A DNA stretch of 64,000 nucleotides from contig JAJDDF010000005.1 in assembly GCA_029260455.1 (NCBI GenBank), positions 1-64,000 of the forward strand. Reading direction: 5' to 3'. Positions 41,039 to 49,328 of this stretch are shown piece by piece (the stretch's first letter is position 1; each line of letters opens with the position of its first letter). This DNA is from Phycisphaerales bacterium. GTDB lineage: Bacteria; Planctomycetota; Phycisphaerae; Phycisphaerales; UBA1924. A program made the translations under genes and the position numbers. The notes under the pieces were generated by a model. The model saw only the letters and a program-made list of their open reading frames with translations, was not told the origin of the DNA and did not search any database.

Positions 41039-42337
41039 TCACGGCCCGACGAAGATATCTGCGAGGTCGGCGGGCTGTTCCGTGCCCCGGAGAGTGAAGC
41101 CCTGCATCGGGGCAGGGCGGTTTTCGAGATGCCGCGGCACCCAGATGTTGTCGCCCTCAAGCACCGGGTGAGTGAGGAAGTTCACGGAGAGGTCTGCCAT
41201 CAGGGCGTTTTGCCCGCGGCCGCCGTGATTGCGGCTGTTGATGTCCGTGTGAAAGGTTTCACCAAGGCGAGCCCGATCGACGACCGGGGATTTGTCGACG
41301 AGGAGTAACTTGATGCCGGGCGAACTGATGCGAGGGATATCCCGGGCGAACAGCAGATAGCTGTACGAGACTTCCTCCGGGGCGCGCCAATCTTTTTCAT
41401 TAGTCATCGTCAGGTTTTGCGGTGCGCACCCATTGCACGGGCAGGCCAGCGAATGCATGGTCGTATAGCCACCTGCGATGAGACGGAACACATTTGCTGA
41501 GTGTGAATGCTTGGGCGTGCCCACGTTCCACCAGACTGGCTGATCGGCGCGATCATTAATAGATGGCAGGCGTTGATCTTCGGCGGTTGTAAAGAGGCCC
41601 ATGCCCACCCCCGCCTGTTGCAGGTTGGCAGTGCAGGCCTGCTGACGTTCACTGGCGCGCAGTGCCGTCGCAGAGGGCCAGAGCACAGCGGCCCCGAGCA
41701 AAATGGCTGCGGCGCTCGCGACAAGATCGCGCAGATTGAACCGCGAGCGCGCACCGTGCAGTTCTGTCGCGGCGTTCATGCGCAACCGCTTGCCCTGGCG
41801 CTCGATGTCATGTTGCACCGAATTCAATGTGCGATCGATGACATGTTGGCGACGACCATCATGATCAGCGGCGCGAGCATCAAGCAGGCCAAGCAAAGAG
41901 GCGACGGGCCCTGGGCGCACGTCGCCAGCCACGAAGGCGTCTGTCATGACAGCGGAATCATGGGAGAGCGTCGTGCATTCTGATGCTGGGATGATGGCAC
42001 CGGCAAGGTCATCGCGGCGCTGAGCGGAGGCCCGGGCACAGAGAGTTGCGATGAGCGCATTCTTGCGGGTTGTCGATGCAGCCTGCTCGCCCATAGAAGG
42101 ATCAAGCAGGCCGAGCAACGCATCGAGGCGAGTGTGGGTAGATGCCAGAGTCTTGCGTGGCGAGTGGCCCAGAGAGTGGGTGGTGCCGGACGCAAAGCGC
42201 GCATCAACTGCCTCGGCGGAGGCCGGATCGAGGAAACGAGAGGGTGTATCAAGTGGAGAGGTCATGTGCGTGTCGTACGCCAATGCTGGGGGGCAGGTTC
42301 GGTTGGTGGTGATCTTCTTTGGAGAGGGATCATTCAT
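41039..42337 (-). CDS. Membrane protein with DUF1559-like domain, likely anti-sigma factor
   Basis: The 432-residue product starts at ATG 42337 inside the end of the sigma-factor gene (8-base ATGAATGA overlap). The first 190 residues are cytoplasmic and unlike typical zinc anti-sigma domains. A single membrane segment (LRDLVASAAAILLGAAVLWPSA, about 207-228) precedes a C-terminal part resembling DUF1559/prepilin-associated proteins (QQACTANLQQAGVGMGLF, RNHGGRGQNALMADLSVNFL), as in planctomycete H-x9-DG secreted proteins. It is probably the membrane-bound partner of the sigma factor; the outer part may sense a surface signal. Confidence 0.65.
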   Translation of the reverse strand: MNDPSPKKITTNRTCPPALAYDTHMTSPLDTPSRFLDPASAEAVDARFASGTTHSLGHSPRKTLASTHTRLDALLGLLDPSMGEQAASTTRKNALIATLCARASAQRRDDLAGAIIPASECTTLSHDSAVMTDAFVAGDVRPGPVASLLGLLDARAADHDGRRQHVIDRTLNSVQHDIERQGKRLRMNAATELHGARSRFNLRDLVASAAAILLGAAVLWPSATALRASERQQACTANLQQAGVGMGLFTTAEDQRLPSINDRADQPVWWNVGTPKHSHSANVFRLIAGGYTTMHSLACPCNGCAPQNLTMTNEKDWRAPEEVSYSYLLFARDIPRISSPGIKLLLVDKSPVVDRARLGETFHTDINSRNHGGRGQNALMADLSVNFLTHPVLEGDNIWVPRHLENRPAPMQGFTLRGTEQPADLADIFVGP

Positions 42338-42962
42338 GGCGGCCACGTGATCGGACCTCGCGGTTTTTTCGGTCATCAACCTGCTCCTGCCAGCGTTTGG
42401 CAAAAGAGGCGACGGCGGCGTGAAGGCGGCTTTTTACAGTCCCAATCGGGACATCAAAGAACTCAGCGATCTCGGCGTAGCTGAGCTTTTGGAAATAGGC
42501 AAGCAAGAGAATCTCGCGAAGTCGGGGTGTCATGGCATCAATGGCGCGCTGCACCAGCACGCTTTGTTCTTCCTGATCCAGGGGAAAATCGGGCCCAGGC
42601 AGATCGATCGCCATCAGGTCGACAAAAGAGGTGCCGCTGCGGTCACTGACTGCCGCCGAGAGAGACACAGTGCGCCGTCGTCCTGCTTTTCGCAGTGCAT
42701 CACGGGCCTTGTTGGCAGCGATTGTGAAAAGCCACGGGCGGAATCGGCGCGAGAGATCAAAGCTGTCAAGAGATTGATGCGTCTGGAGAAAGGCATCCTG
42801 AAAGACATCTTCAGCAGCGGCCTGATTGCCCATCATTCGCGTGAGGAACCGGATCAACTCCTCGTAATACCGATCCACAAGCACACGGAACGCACCCGCT
42901 TCACCATCGAGGTAATCCTCGACAAGCTCCTCATCAGTGCGGGCCAGTGGTTCATCGTTCAC
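42330..42962 (-). CDS. ECF RNA polymerase sigma factor
   Basis: The 210-residue protein has region 2 (AFRVLVDRYYEELIRFLTRM, AAAEDVFQDAFLQTHQSLDS) with the polymerase-binding helix and RPWLFTIAANKARDALRKAG, and region 4 (LREILLLAYFQKLSYAEIAEFFDVPIGTVKSRLHAAV), a good helix-turn-helix. It is an extracytoplasmic-function sigma factor, RpoE-like. The following membrane gene overlaps by eight bases and is the likely antagonist. The 579-base gap upstream should contain its promoter, possibly recognised by itself. Confidence 0.93.
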   Translation of the reverse strand: MNDEPLARTDEELVEDYLDGEAGAFRVLVDRYYEELIRFLTRMMGNQAAAEDVFQDAFLQTHQSLDSFDLSRRFRPWLFTIAANKARDALRKAGRRRTVSLSAAVSDRSGTSFVDLMAIDLPGPDFPLDQEEQSVLVQRAIDAMTPRLREILLLAYFQKLSYAEIAEFFDVPIGTVKSRLHAAVASFAKRWQEQVDDRKNREVRSRGRHE

Positions 42963-43541
42963 GCGCAGTGACTCCTTCTCTATGAGGTAGTACGCCTGAA
43001 AACAGTCGGGGGGTCAGTCTGCAGTTTGGAAAGCATAGTCCCCAGAAAAAAGGCTATTCCCAAATATGGTCAACTGCGGATGAATTGGATAGTTTGTTCG
43101 GGGTGTGCTTGGTGAAGTGAGCTTATCGGAGGTGAAAGAGGTGTGTTGGAGTTGAATGTGCGGGGCACTCTGGAGTAGGTAGGTAAGGATGGCGATGAAA
43201 TGAGGCATGATTGTTCCCTTCCCTGAGCAAGGCGTTTGTGACCAATTACGGTCGAATGCGCAAAGGTGAATTTTTCCCCTTGCAAAGGCGGGACGGTCGC
43301 GGATAATCGGAGATGTCGGTCTGCGAGCGTGGGCGGTGGTCGTCCGTGCAGTTAGCCGATTGATCGGTTTGGTAAGCCGTTGCGTGGGAGTGAGAACCAC
43401 GGCATCACACGGTGAGCAAGCGTGAGGTTCAATACTTTGAACACAATACTCGCAGTCATGATTTGCCTTTAGTGGGTCGTGGTGAGCTTGCCCGGATTGA
43501 TCGGTGATAGTGCTCTTTCGGAGTTGAAAGGAGTGAGAGCA
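42963..43541. other. Long intergenic region between sigma factor and dockerin-type gene
   Basis: No coding frame with family features is seen. The region must hold the divergent promoters of the sigma factor (minus) and the large secreted protein (plus). The only symmetric feature I find is a 16-base palindrome at 43427-43442. Confidence 0.6.
43427..43442. promoter_or_regulatory. Palindrome GTTCAA-TACT-TTGAAC
   Basis: GTTCAA (43427-43432) and TTGAAC (43437-43442) are exact reverse complements around TACT, about 100 bases before the start of the large secreted-protein gene. Could be a regulator binding site; no other evidence. Confidence 0.3.
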
Positions 43542-46502
43542 GTGACAAAAATGTGTACTTGTAAGACCCTCGCGTTGGTAGCAGGTAGTGTGGCGATGAT
43601 TGCCGCGTCTGCAACTGGCGAGGGCACAGGCCTCGAAACGTCAAATACAGTTGGTAATAGCGATCAAATTGATCGCGCCGACTTGGTGAAGCCATCCGGC
43701 TCGGGTGAAGCAGTTATTTCTTCACGCGTTGGTACGCCGTTCGCTGATGGACAAGTGTGCACCAATGCACATCTGATTCTTGACAACAGTTCTACGGATT
43801 ACGACAACTCCAAGACAACAGGTGGCTGGGACACCATTGTCTTGACAGACCCGAACCAGAACTTCTGCATCGGTAACACGGGTGATTTGACCCGTCAGAC
43901 GTATTGGTTCCAGTTCGTTGCAAATTCCACAAGCGCTTTGGCGCACACGTGCAACTCAGTCAGCACGGACTCGTCAGCACAGATGTATTCGGGTACTTGC
44001 GCCGGTCTCACCGAGATCGCGTGTTCCGAAGATGTATGTGGCCCGACGACGTTCAACAGCTATCTGTACGGTGAGGGTCTGATCGTTGGCCAAACCTACT
44101 ATGTTCAGGTGGGTGCATGGACCGGTACTGCTGCAGGTCCGTATACGCTGGATGTGATCTCCCCGGCCCCAGACGTCACCGTCTGTGGTCTTGCGGCCGT
44201 GAATGTTTTGGATAACGACGGCCCGTGCGCGGATCTGGACTGGGTTCAGAACGGCAATGCTGTTGATACACCTTCAGTGCCCGCAGGCCAGAACAACAAC
44301 TATGGTTGTGTCGAGCCTGACCTTGGTGCAGGCATCGGCGGCACGGAGAATGATCCGATTCGCTTCCAGGCCTTGGGCGCGATCGCATCAAATACGACCG
44401 TGTCTGTCTGCGGTCAGGGAAGCGTCAGCTTCCGTTCTGACTCAGCGCCGACCGCGTTGTTCGTTGACTTCGACTGGTATACGTTTACGTCACCGGTCGA
44501 TCCTGCCAACGACCTTGCTGGCCCCCCCATCGTGACTCGAGAATTTCTCAATTATGATTACTTCTCGAATGGATCACATGCGTTCTTCGTGATCCAGAAT
44601 GGTGTGGACAACCTGCGTGGCTGCGATGGCGACACCGTCGGCGATCCCGACATCTCCTTCGCTGCATCTGCGTATTATCCCATCTCACCTGGTACAGGTG
44701 CGATCCTTGATGGCAATGCGCACTGGACCAACAGTGTGCTGCTCGAAGATGGTGAAGGCTACAACATCATCATTCGCAAGACGCGCTTCACGAGTGCACC
44801 CGCACTGTGTATAAACCCTGTCGGGCGTGAGTATGAGTTCACAATGTCATTCAGCAATCCCCCCTCGGGTGCATGCTGCGAGACTGATGACACCTGCTCT
44901 GACAACACGTTCCAGTTTGATTGCTTCGGTATCTACCGTGGCAATGGCACACTGTGCAACGCGCTGCCCTTGGGCTCTGAGTGCCCGGTTGCACTGCCTT
45001 GCCCCGTCGGCGCGTTGGTTGAGAACGTCGGTGCTGGCGAAGTGATCGGTGGAAATGACACCATCAACGTCGGTTGCAATGCGGATCCGAACCCGGTCAC
45101 GGGTCAGGTCATCCCGATTGCACCTGACACCGCTGACTGTGCTGCGAACGCCACATGGTGCGGCACGACGGGCAACTTCCAGGGCAACACGCGTGACCTT
45201 GACTGGTTCCGTTTCATTCTTGCGACGGACGCCCAGGTGACGATCACGCTGGATGCTCAGGTGCCGATGCAGATGTTCATGGTTGAAACCTTTGATGGCA
45301 ACTTCATCGAGTGCGACGGCGAAACAACCGTTGGCTTCGAGCAGTCGACTGTCAAGGATGGCCAGATCGTGCTCACCGAAACCCTGTGCGCAGGCAACTA
45401 CTATGTTATCCCGGCGACGAATGGCTTTACTGATTTCCAGATCAAGCCGAACGTGCCGACCGACACCGGTTGGGATTATGTGATGTCAATCACATGTGAT
45501 ACAGCTCCGGTCGGCGGCTTCTCTGAAGTTGGTGCATGCTGCCTGAAGGATGCGACCTGCTTCGAGACCGATCCCTGCACGTGCGGGAATTTGAATGGTC
45601 TGTACTACGGCGAGTTCTCGCTTTGTACAGATGTCAATGTGCTCTGCTGCCTCACCACGTGTGATGGTACAGAGACGCTGGAGAACGAGGATGCCAACGG
45701 CGCCGTCGCTGGTACGCCCAACTGCCTTGATGGCTATCACGACCTCTTCAATGGTGGCTGTGGTGCTGATAATCACGAGCAGTGGACACTCGGCAACTTC
45801 TTCTACACCGGTGCGGCGAATCCGCCGGTCGGTGCAGTGTTGGTTGACCCGTTCCTTGACACCTTGCTTAATCAGGTGTGGTGTGGTCGCGTTGGTGAGT
45901 TCTTCACCAACCTCCGTCTGGACGACCTGACGGTGCAGGCGAATGAGGATGTACGCGACACGGATTACTTCCGTGTCCAGCACAGTGGTGGCAATCTGTT
46001 CGCCACCTTGACCCCGGATCAGTTTACTGGTCAGGTGTTCCTCTTCGAAGAGAAGACACCGGGTGGTCCGACTGCGGTCATTTGTGACACGGTGAAGTTT
46101 GCGGACACGCCGATTGATGCGGCTGCCCGTCAGACCCAGAACCTTGCTTCACAGACGGTTCTTCCGTGCTCGACCGACGCGCTGGACTTTGGTATCCAGG
46201 TGGCTGGTCAGTACTATCTCATCGTCGCTGCGGTCAACACAGTGTTCGGTGGCAACTTCGATTGTGCTCAGGGCAAGACCTACACGTTCTCCTACGGCGA
46301 CACATCGTGCGCGCCGTGCTCGAACGTCGATGGTAGTGTTGATCTGGTCACGAATCTGGCTGACCTGAACCTCGTGCTGTTCAACTTCGGTTCCTCGGGC
46401 AATGCCCCAGGTACCTTGGGTGACACAGACTGCGATGGCGATACAGACCTGAACGACCTCAACCAGGTGCTGTTCGACTTCGGCAACGTCGTCGGCTGCT
46501 AA
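43542..46502 (+). CDS. Large secreted protein with GACC modules and C-terminal dockerin-like repeats
   Basis: From GTG 43542 (AAAGGAG eight bases upstream) the product has about 986 residues. The signal peptide (CKTLALVAGSVAMIAASATG) is followed by a series of beta-rich domains resembling PPC-type modules (TYWFQFVANSTSALAHTCNS, GLIVGQTYYVQVGAWTG). Two cysteine-rich segments start with GACC (GACCETDDTCSDNTFQFDCF and GACCLKDATCFETDPCTCGN), which I recall from planctomycete surface proteins. The C-terminus has two dockerin-like calcium-loop repeats (DLVTNLADLNLVLFNFGSSG and DTDLNDLNQVLFDFGN) ending VVGC. In planctomycetes such tails act as anchors; a cohesin partner is unknown. A hairpin terminator follows at 46542. 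Confidence 0.8.
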   Translation: MTKMCTCKTLALVAGSVAMIAASATGEGTGLETSNTVGNSDQIDRADLVKPSGSGEAVISSRVGTPFADGQVCTNAHLILDNSSTDYDNSKTTGGWDTIVLTDPNQNFCIGNTGDLTRQTYWFQFVANSTSALAHTCNSVSTDSSAQMYSGTCAGLTEIACSEDVCGPTTFNSYLYGEGLIVGQTYYVQVGAWTGTAAGPYTLDVISPAPDVTVCGLAAVNVLDNDGPCADLDWVQNGNAVDTPSVPAGQNNNYGCVEPDLGAGIGGTENDPIRFQALGAIASNTTVSVCGQGSVSFRSDSAPTALFVDFDWYTFTSPVDPANDLAGPPIVTREFLNYDYFSNGSHAFFVIQNGVDNLRGCDGDTVGDPDISFAASAYYPISPGTGAILDGNAHWTNSVLLEDGEGYNIIIRKTRFTSAPALCINPVGREYEFTMSFSNPPSGACCETDDTCSDNTFQFDCFGIYRGNGTLCNALPLGSECPVALPCPVGALVENVGAGEVIGGNDTINVGCNADPNPVTGQVIPIAPDTADCAANATWCGTTGNFQGNTRDLDWFRFILATDAQVTITLDAQVPMQMFMVETFDGNFIECDGETTVGFEQSTVKDGQIVLTETLCAGNYYVIPATNGFTDFQIKPNVPTDTGWDYVMSITCDTAPVGGFSEVGACCLKDATCFETDPCTCGNLNGLYYGEFSLCTDVNVLCCLTTCDGTETLENEDANGAVAGTPNCLDGYHDLFNGGCGADNHEQWTLGNFFYTGAANPPVGAVLVDPFLDTLLNQVWCGRVGEFFTNLRLDDLTVQANEDVRDTDYFRVQHSGGNLFATLTPDQFTGQVFLFEEKTPGGPTAVICDTVKFADTPIDAAARQTQNLASQTVLPCSTDALDFGIQVAGQYYLIVAAVNTVFGGNFDCAQGKTYTFSYGDTSCAPCSNVDGSVDLVTNLADLNLVLFNFGSSGNAPGTLGDTDCDGDTDLNDLNQVLFDFGNVVGC

Positions 46503-46541
46503 ACCCAGCTGAACAGTTGACCGAAACAGTTTGATTCCAAC

Positions 46542-46574
46542 GGCGGGGGGCTTCGGCTCCCCGCCTTTCTTTTT
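46542..46574 (+). terminator. Rho-independent terminator after the secreted-protein gene
   Basis: GGCGGGGGGC (46542-46551), loop TTCG, GCTCCCCGCC (46556-46565), one G-T pair, then TTTCTTTTT. A UUCG-type tetraloop and U-rich tail make a strong terminator about 40 bases after the stop codon, isolating this gene from the ribosomal genes downstream. Confidence 0.9.
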
Positions 46575-46761
46575 GCGCCCAATCTCGATATCCTTCTCGG
46601 CTCGCCCCACTCCTGAGGGGGGTGATGGCCCGACTGGCCACCTTGGCACAGTCGGCGTGCAGTGGCCCGATTTCACGATGAGTGAACTGGGCCGAGGTGG
46701 ACTTCAAACTGAACAACGTGCGGCAATCAGGATCGCGCGAAAAACTGAGAGGCAACACGCC

Positions 46762-47247
46762 ATGGTGCGTATTCGACTGAAGCGGATGGGTCGTCACAAG
46801 AGACCGTTTTACCGCCTGAACGCCGTAGAAAAAACCACGCAGCGCGATGGCGCGGTGCTTGAAAATCTGGGGTGGTATGACCCTGTGGCCAAGGATCCAT
46901 CCAAGCAGGTGCTTCTCAAGGAAGAGCGCATCAAGCACTGGATTTCCAAGGGTGCCCAGCCCAGCGATACGGTCAATGACCTGCTCGCAAAGCATGGCCT
47001 GATCGATGCCGAGGCTTGGAAGGCTGTCCGCGAACGGCGCAATGTGCGCAAGATGAAGTCCATCATTGAAGCCAAGCAGCAGGCCGATGTTGCTGCAAAG
47101 GCCGAGGCCGCCGCCAAGGCAGAAGCAGATGCTGCAGCAGCCAAGAAGGCAGAAGCAGAAGCCAAGGCAAAGGCTGAAGCTGAAGCCAAAGCAGCCGCAG
47201 AAGCACCTGCCGAGGAAGTCAAAGCTGAAGGCGAAAGCGAAGGCTGA
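46762..47247 (+). CDS. rpsP: 30S ribosomal protein S16 with long Ala/Lys/Glu tail
   Basis: From ATG 46762 (GAGAGG upstream) the protein begins MVRIRLKRMGRHKRPFYRLN, and the first 90 residues match S16 (GAVLENLGWYDPVA, RIKHWISKGAQPSDTVNDLL). Residues 97-161 are a repetitive tail of Ala, Lys and Glu (KAEAAAKAEADAAAAKKAEA), probably a long helix, making 161 residues instead of about 85. S16 binds 16S rRNA in 30S assembly. trmD and rplS follow; rimM, usually between S16 and trmD, is missing. Confidence 0.93.
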   Translation: MVRIRLKRMGRHKRPFYRLNAVEKTTQRDGAVLENLGWYDPVAKDPSKQVLLKEERIKHWISKGAQPSDTVNDLLAKHGLIDAEAWKAVRERRNVRKMKSIIEAKQQADVAAKAEAAAKAEADAAAAKKAEAEAKAKAEAEAKAAAEAPAEEVKAEGESEG

Positions 47248-47304
47248 AACAAGTCCGGTGTGTCAGGCCTTGTTCATCGCCGGGTGCTGAGGAAGGTGCG
47301 CCCC

Positions 47305-48003
47305 ATGCGCATCGATATTCTGACATTGTTTCCAGAGGTTTTTGACCCGGTGCTCAGTGCGAGTATCACCGGTCGTGCGCGCACTGCGGGGCTTCTCGAG
47401 TGGCACGCGACGAACATTCGCGACTTTGCCGACAACAAGCACGCCAAAGTTGATGACCGCCCTTTTGGTGGTGGCCCGGGCATGGTGATGATGTGCAAGC
47501 CTGTCTGGGATGCGGTGCAGGCCGTGGAAGTGCGCGACCCGCGCGTTGCGCAGCGCGTGCTGTTGACGCCCCAAGGCACACCCTTTACGCAGTCAATCGC
47601 CGAAGACCTTGCGACAAAACCGCGATTGCTTCTGATCGCCGGGCACTACGAAGGCATCGATGAGCGCGTCATTGATGCACTTGAGCCTATGGAACTGAGT
47701 GTGGGTGATGTCGTGCTTTCGGGCGGCGAACTGCCTGCGATGATGGTGATCGATGCGGTCGCGAGGTTGCTTCCGGGCGTACTCGGGCATGCGGACAGTG
47801 CCGCCGAAGACAGCTTCATGCCGCGCGGCCCGGATGGAGTGAGGCTGCTTGATTGCCCGCATTACACCCGCCCTCGCGAATGGCAGGGGCGGGGCGTGCC
47901 GGAGGTTCTCCTGAGCGGCGACCATGGCGAAGTAGAAAAGTGGCGGGCGGGGCAGATGATGACGCGAACGCAGGAAAGAAGGCCAGATTTGCTCGGCGAA
48001 TAA
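47305..48003 (+). CDS. trmD: tRNA (guanine-37-N1)-methyltransferase
   Basis: The 232-residue SPOUT enzyme methylates G37 of tRNAs, preventing frameshifts. Motifs include MRIDILTLFPEVFDPVLSAS, DDRPFGGGPGMVMMCKPVWD, LIAGHYEGIDERV and LSVGDVVLSGGELPAM (trefoil knot). ATG 47305 has GAGGAAGG upstream. It lies between rpsP and rplS, the standard order except for the missing rimM. Confidence 0.95.
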   Translation: MRIDILTLFPEVFDPVLSASITGRARTAGLLEWHATNIRDFADNKHAKVDDRPFGGGPGMVMMCKPVWDAVQAVEVRDPRVAQRVLLTPQGTPFTQSIAEDLATKPRLLLIAGHYEGIDERVIDALEPMELSVGDVVLSGGELPAMMVIDAVARLLPGVLGHADSAAEDSFMPRGPDGVRLLDCPHYTRPREWQGRGVPEVLLSGDHGEVEKWRAGQMMTRTQERRPDLLGE

Positions 48004-48134
48004 TGGGTGAGTGACCTCTCTCGACCGGGCATCGGTCTGGGGGGAGGAGGCGGATTGGTCGCGAACCCCAGTGTGTGGTATATTCTGCGGCTCGCGATTG
48101 GCCGGGAGCCAATAGGCGTGCAGGAGCTCGAGTG

Positions 48135-48521
48135 ATGGACACGCAAGCGGTGATCGAAAGCATCAACAAGGATCAACTGAAAAGCGATCTGCCGCGTTTT
48201 GACGTCGGCGACACGATCGATGTGCACTACCGGATCATCGAAGGTGAAAAAGAGCGCATTCAGGTGTTTCAGGGTGTGCTGATTTCACGTCGTGGTCGCG
48301 ACATGAATGAGATGATCATGGTGCGGCGCATCGTTGCGGATTCAGGCGTGGAGCGCACCTTCCCATTGAATTCACCACGGATTGCAAAAATTGAAGTTGT
48401 GCGTCGCGCCGATGCACGTCGTGCGAAGCTGTACTTCCTGCGTGATCGCCAGGGTCGCAAGCGTCGCCTGCGCGATCGCCGACGTGGCCTGAAGCATGTC
48501 GCAGGGCTTGGCAAAGCCTGA
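48135..48521 (+). CDS. rplS: 50S ribosomal protein L19
   Basis: From ATG 48135 (CAGGAG upstream) the 128-residue protein shows the L19 body: FDVGDTIDVHYRIIEGEKER, IQVFQGVLISRRGRDMNEMI, VERTFPLNSPRIAKIEVVRR. The last part (AKLYFLRDRQGRKRRLRDRRRGLKHVAGLG) is a little longer and more basic than in E. coli. L19 sits at the 30S-50S interface. It ends the rpsP-trmD-rplS set. Confidence 0.95.
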   Translation: MDTQAVIESINKDQLKSDLPRFDVGDTIDVHYRIIEGEKERIQVFQGVLISRRGRDMNEMIMVRRIVADSGVERTFPLNSPRIAKIEVVRRADARRAKLYFLRDRQGRKRRLRDRRRGLKHVAGLGKA

Positions 48522-48548
48522 CGCCAGTATTGGCATACACTTTCCGGC

Positions 48549-49316
48549 ATGACTATTCGAACCAGCATGATGAAAAAACGCATGATGGTCGCGGGATGTT
48601 GCGCGCTGATGCCGTGGAGCGCACACACCGTTGCAGCGCAGGAGTCTGAATCTGCACCGCAAGATGAACAAGCCCAAGCACCTGTTGCGCCGCCAGTCAG
48701 AATTGATGTTGCGCTTGGCACTATCGAATTTGATGGCATCGTGCCCATCGATGTGAATGATCCTGATGCGCCGCGGGTGTATCTCGAACTTGTCGTGTGC
48801 GGGCGTGACAGCAAAGAGCATGAATCGCTTGTCGTGTCAGATGCCAAGGCATCGGAGATTCATGCGGCGCTGCTTGCGATGGGCCTTGAGCCCGGGTCGC
48901 CCGCGACTTTTGAGGCCGACGATTCCGAGGCGGGCTGGAAGAGCAATCCGCCTGCGGGGCCGAGCGTTGATATTGAATTTCAATGGTTGGATGCCGAGGG
49001 CACCGAACGCACCGCACATCCATCGCAGTGGATCCGGGGACTCAATGGTGAACCCTTCGAGCGCGGCCCGTGGGTGTTTGCGGGGTCGCGATTTGTGCAG
49101 CGTCAGGGCCAGGAGAGATATGACGCAGATTTCAGCGGCACGATTGTCGGGCTTGTCACCTTCGGCACCGAAGTGCTTGCGTGGCCCACCGTGATGCACA
49201 ATCAAGCGGGCTTTGAAGAGCCCGAATGGATCGCCAATAACGATGCGGTACCAGCGCGGGGGACGCACGTCACGGTGCGGTTGACCGTGCAGCACGAACC
49301 CGATTCTGGCGAGTGA
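48549..49316 (+). CDS. Secreted YdjY-domain protein
   Basis: The 255-residue product has an N-terminal signal (MMVAGCCALMPWSAHTVAAQ) and a YdjY-like domain: IEFDGIVPIDVNDPDAPRVY, LELVVCGRDSKEHESLVVSD, AKASEIHAALLAMGLEPGSP. YdjY domains occur in planctomycete and E. coli proteins of unknown role. It follows rplS by 27 bases and is convergent with the HtrA-like gene. The start could also be one of the Met codons around 48567. Probably periplasmic. Confidence 0.75.
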   Translation: MTIRTSMMKKRMMVAGCCALMPWSAHTVAAQESESAPQDEQAQAPVAPPVRIDVALGTIEFDGIVPIDVNDPDAPRVYLELVVCGRDSKEHESLVVSDAKASEIHAALLAMGLEPGSPATFEADDSEAGWKSNPPAGPSVDIEFQWLDAEGTERTAHPSQWIRGLNGEPFERGPWVFAGSRFVQRQGQERYDADFSGTIVGLVTFGTEVLAWPTVMHNQAGFEEPEWIANNDAVPARGTHVTVRLTVQHEPDSGE

Positions 49317-49328
49317 TTGCGTTCGCAG

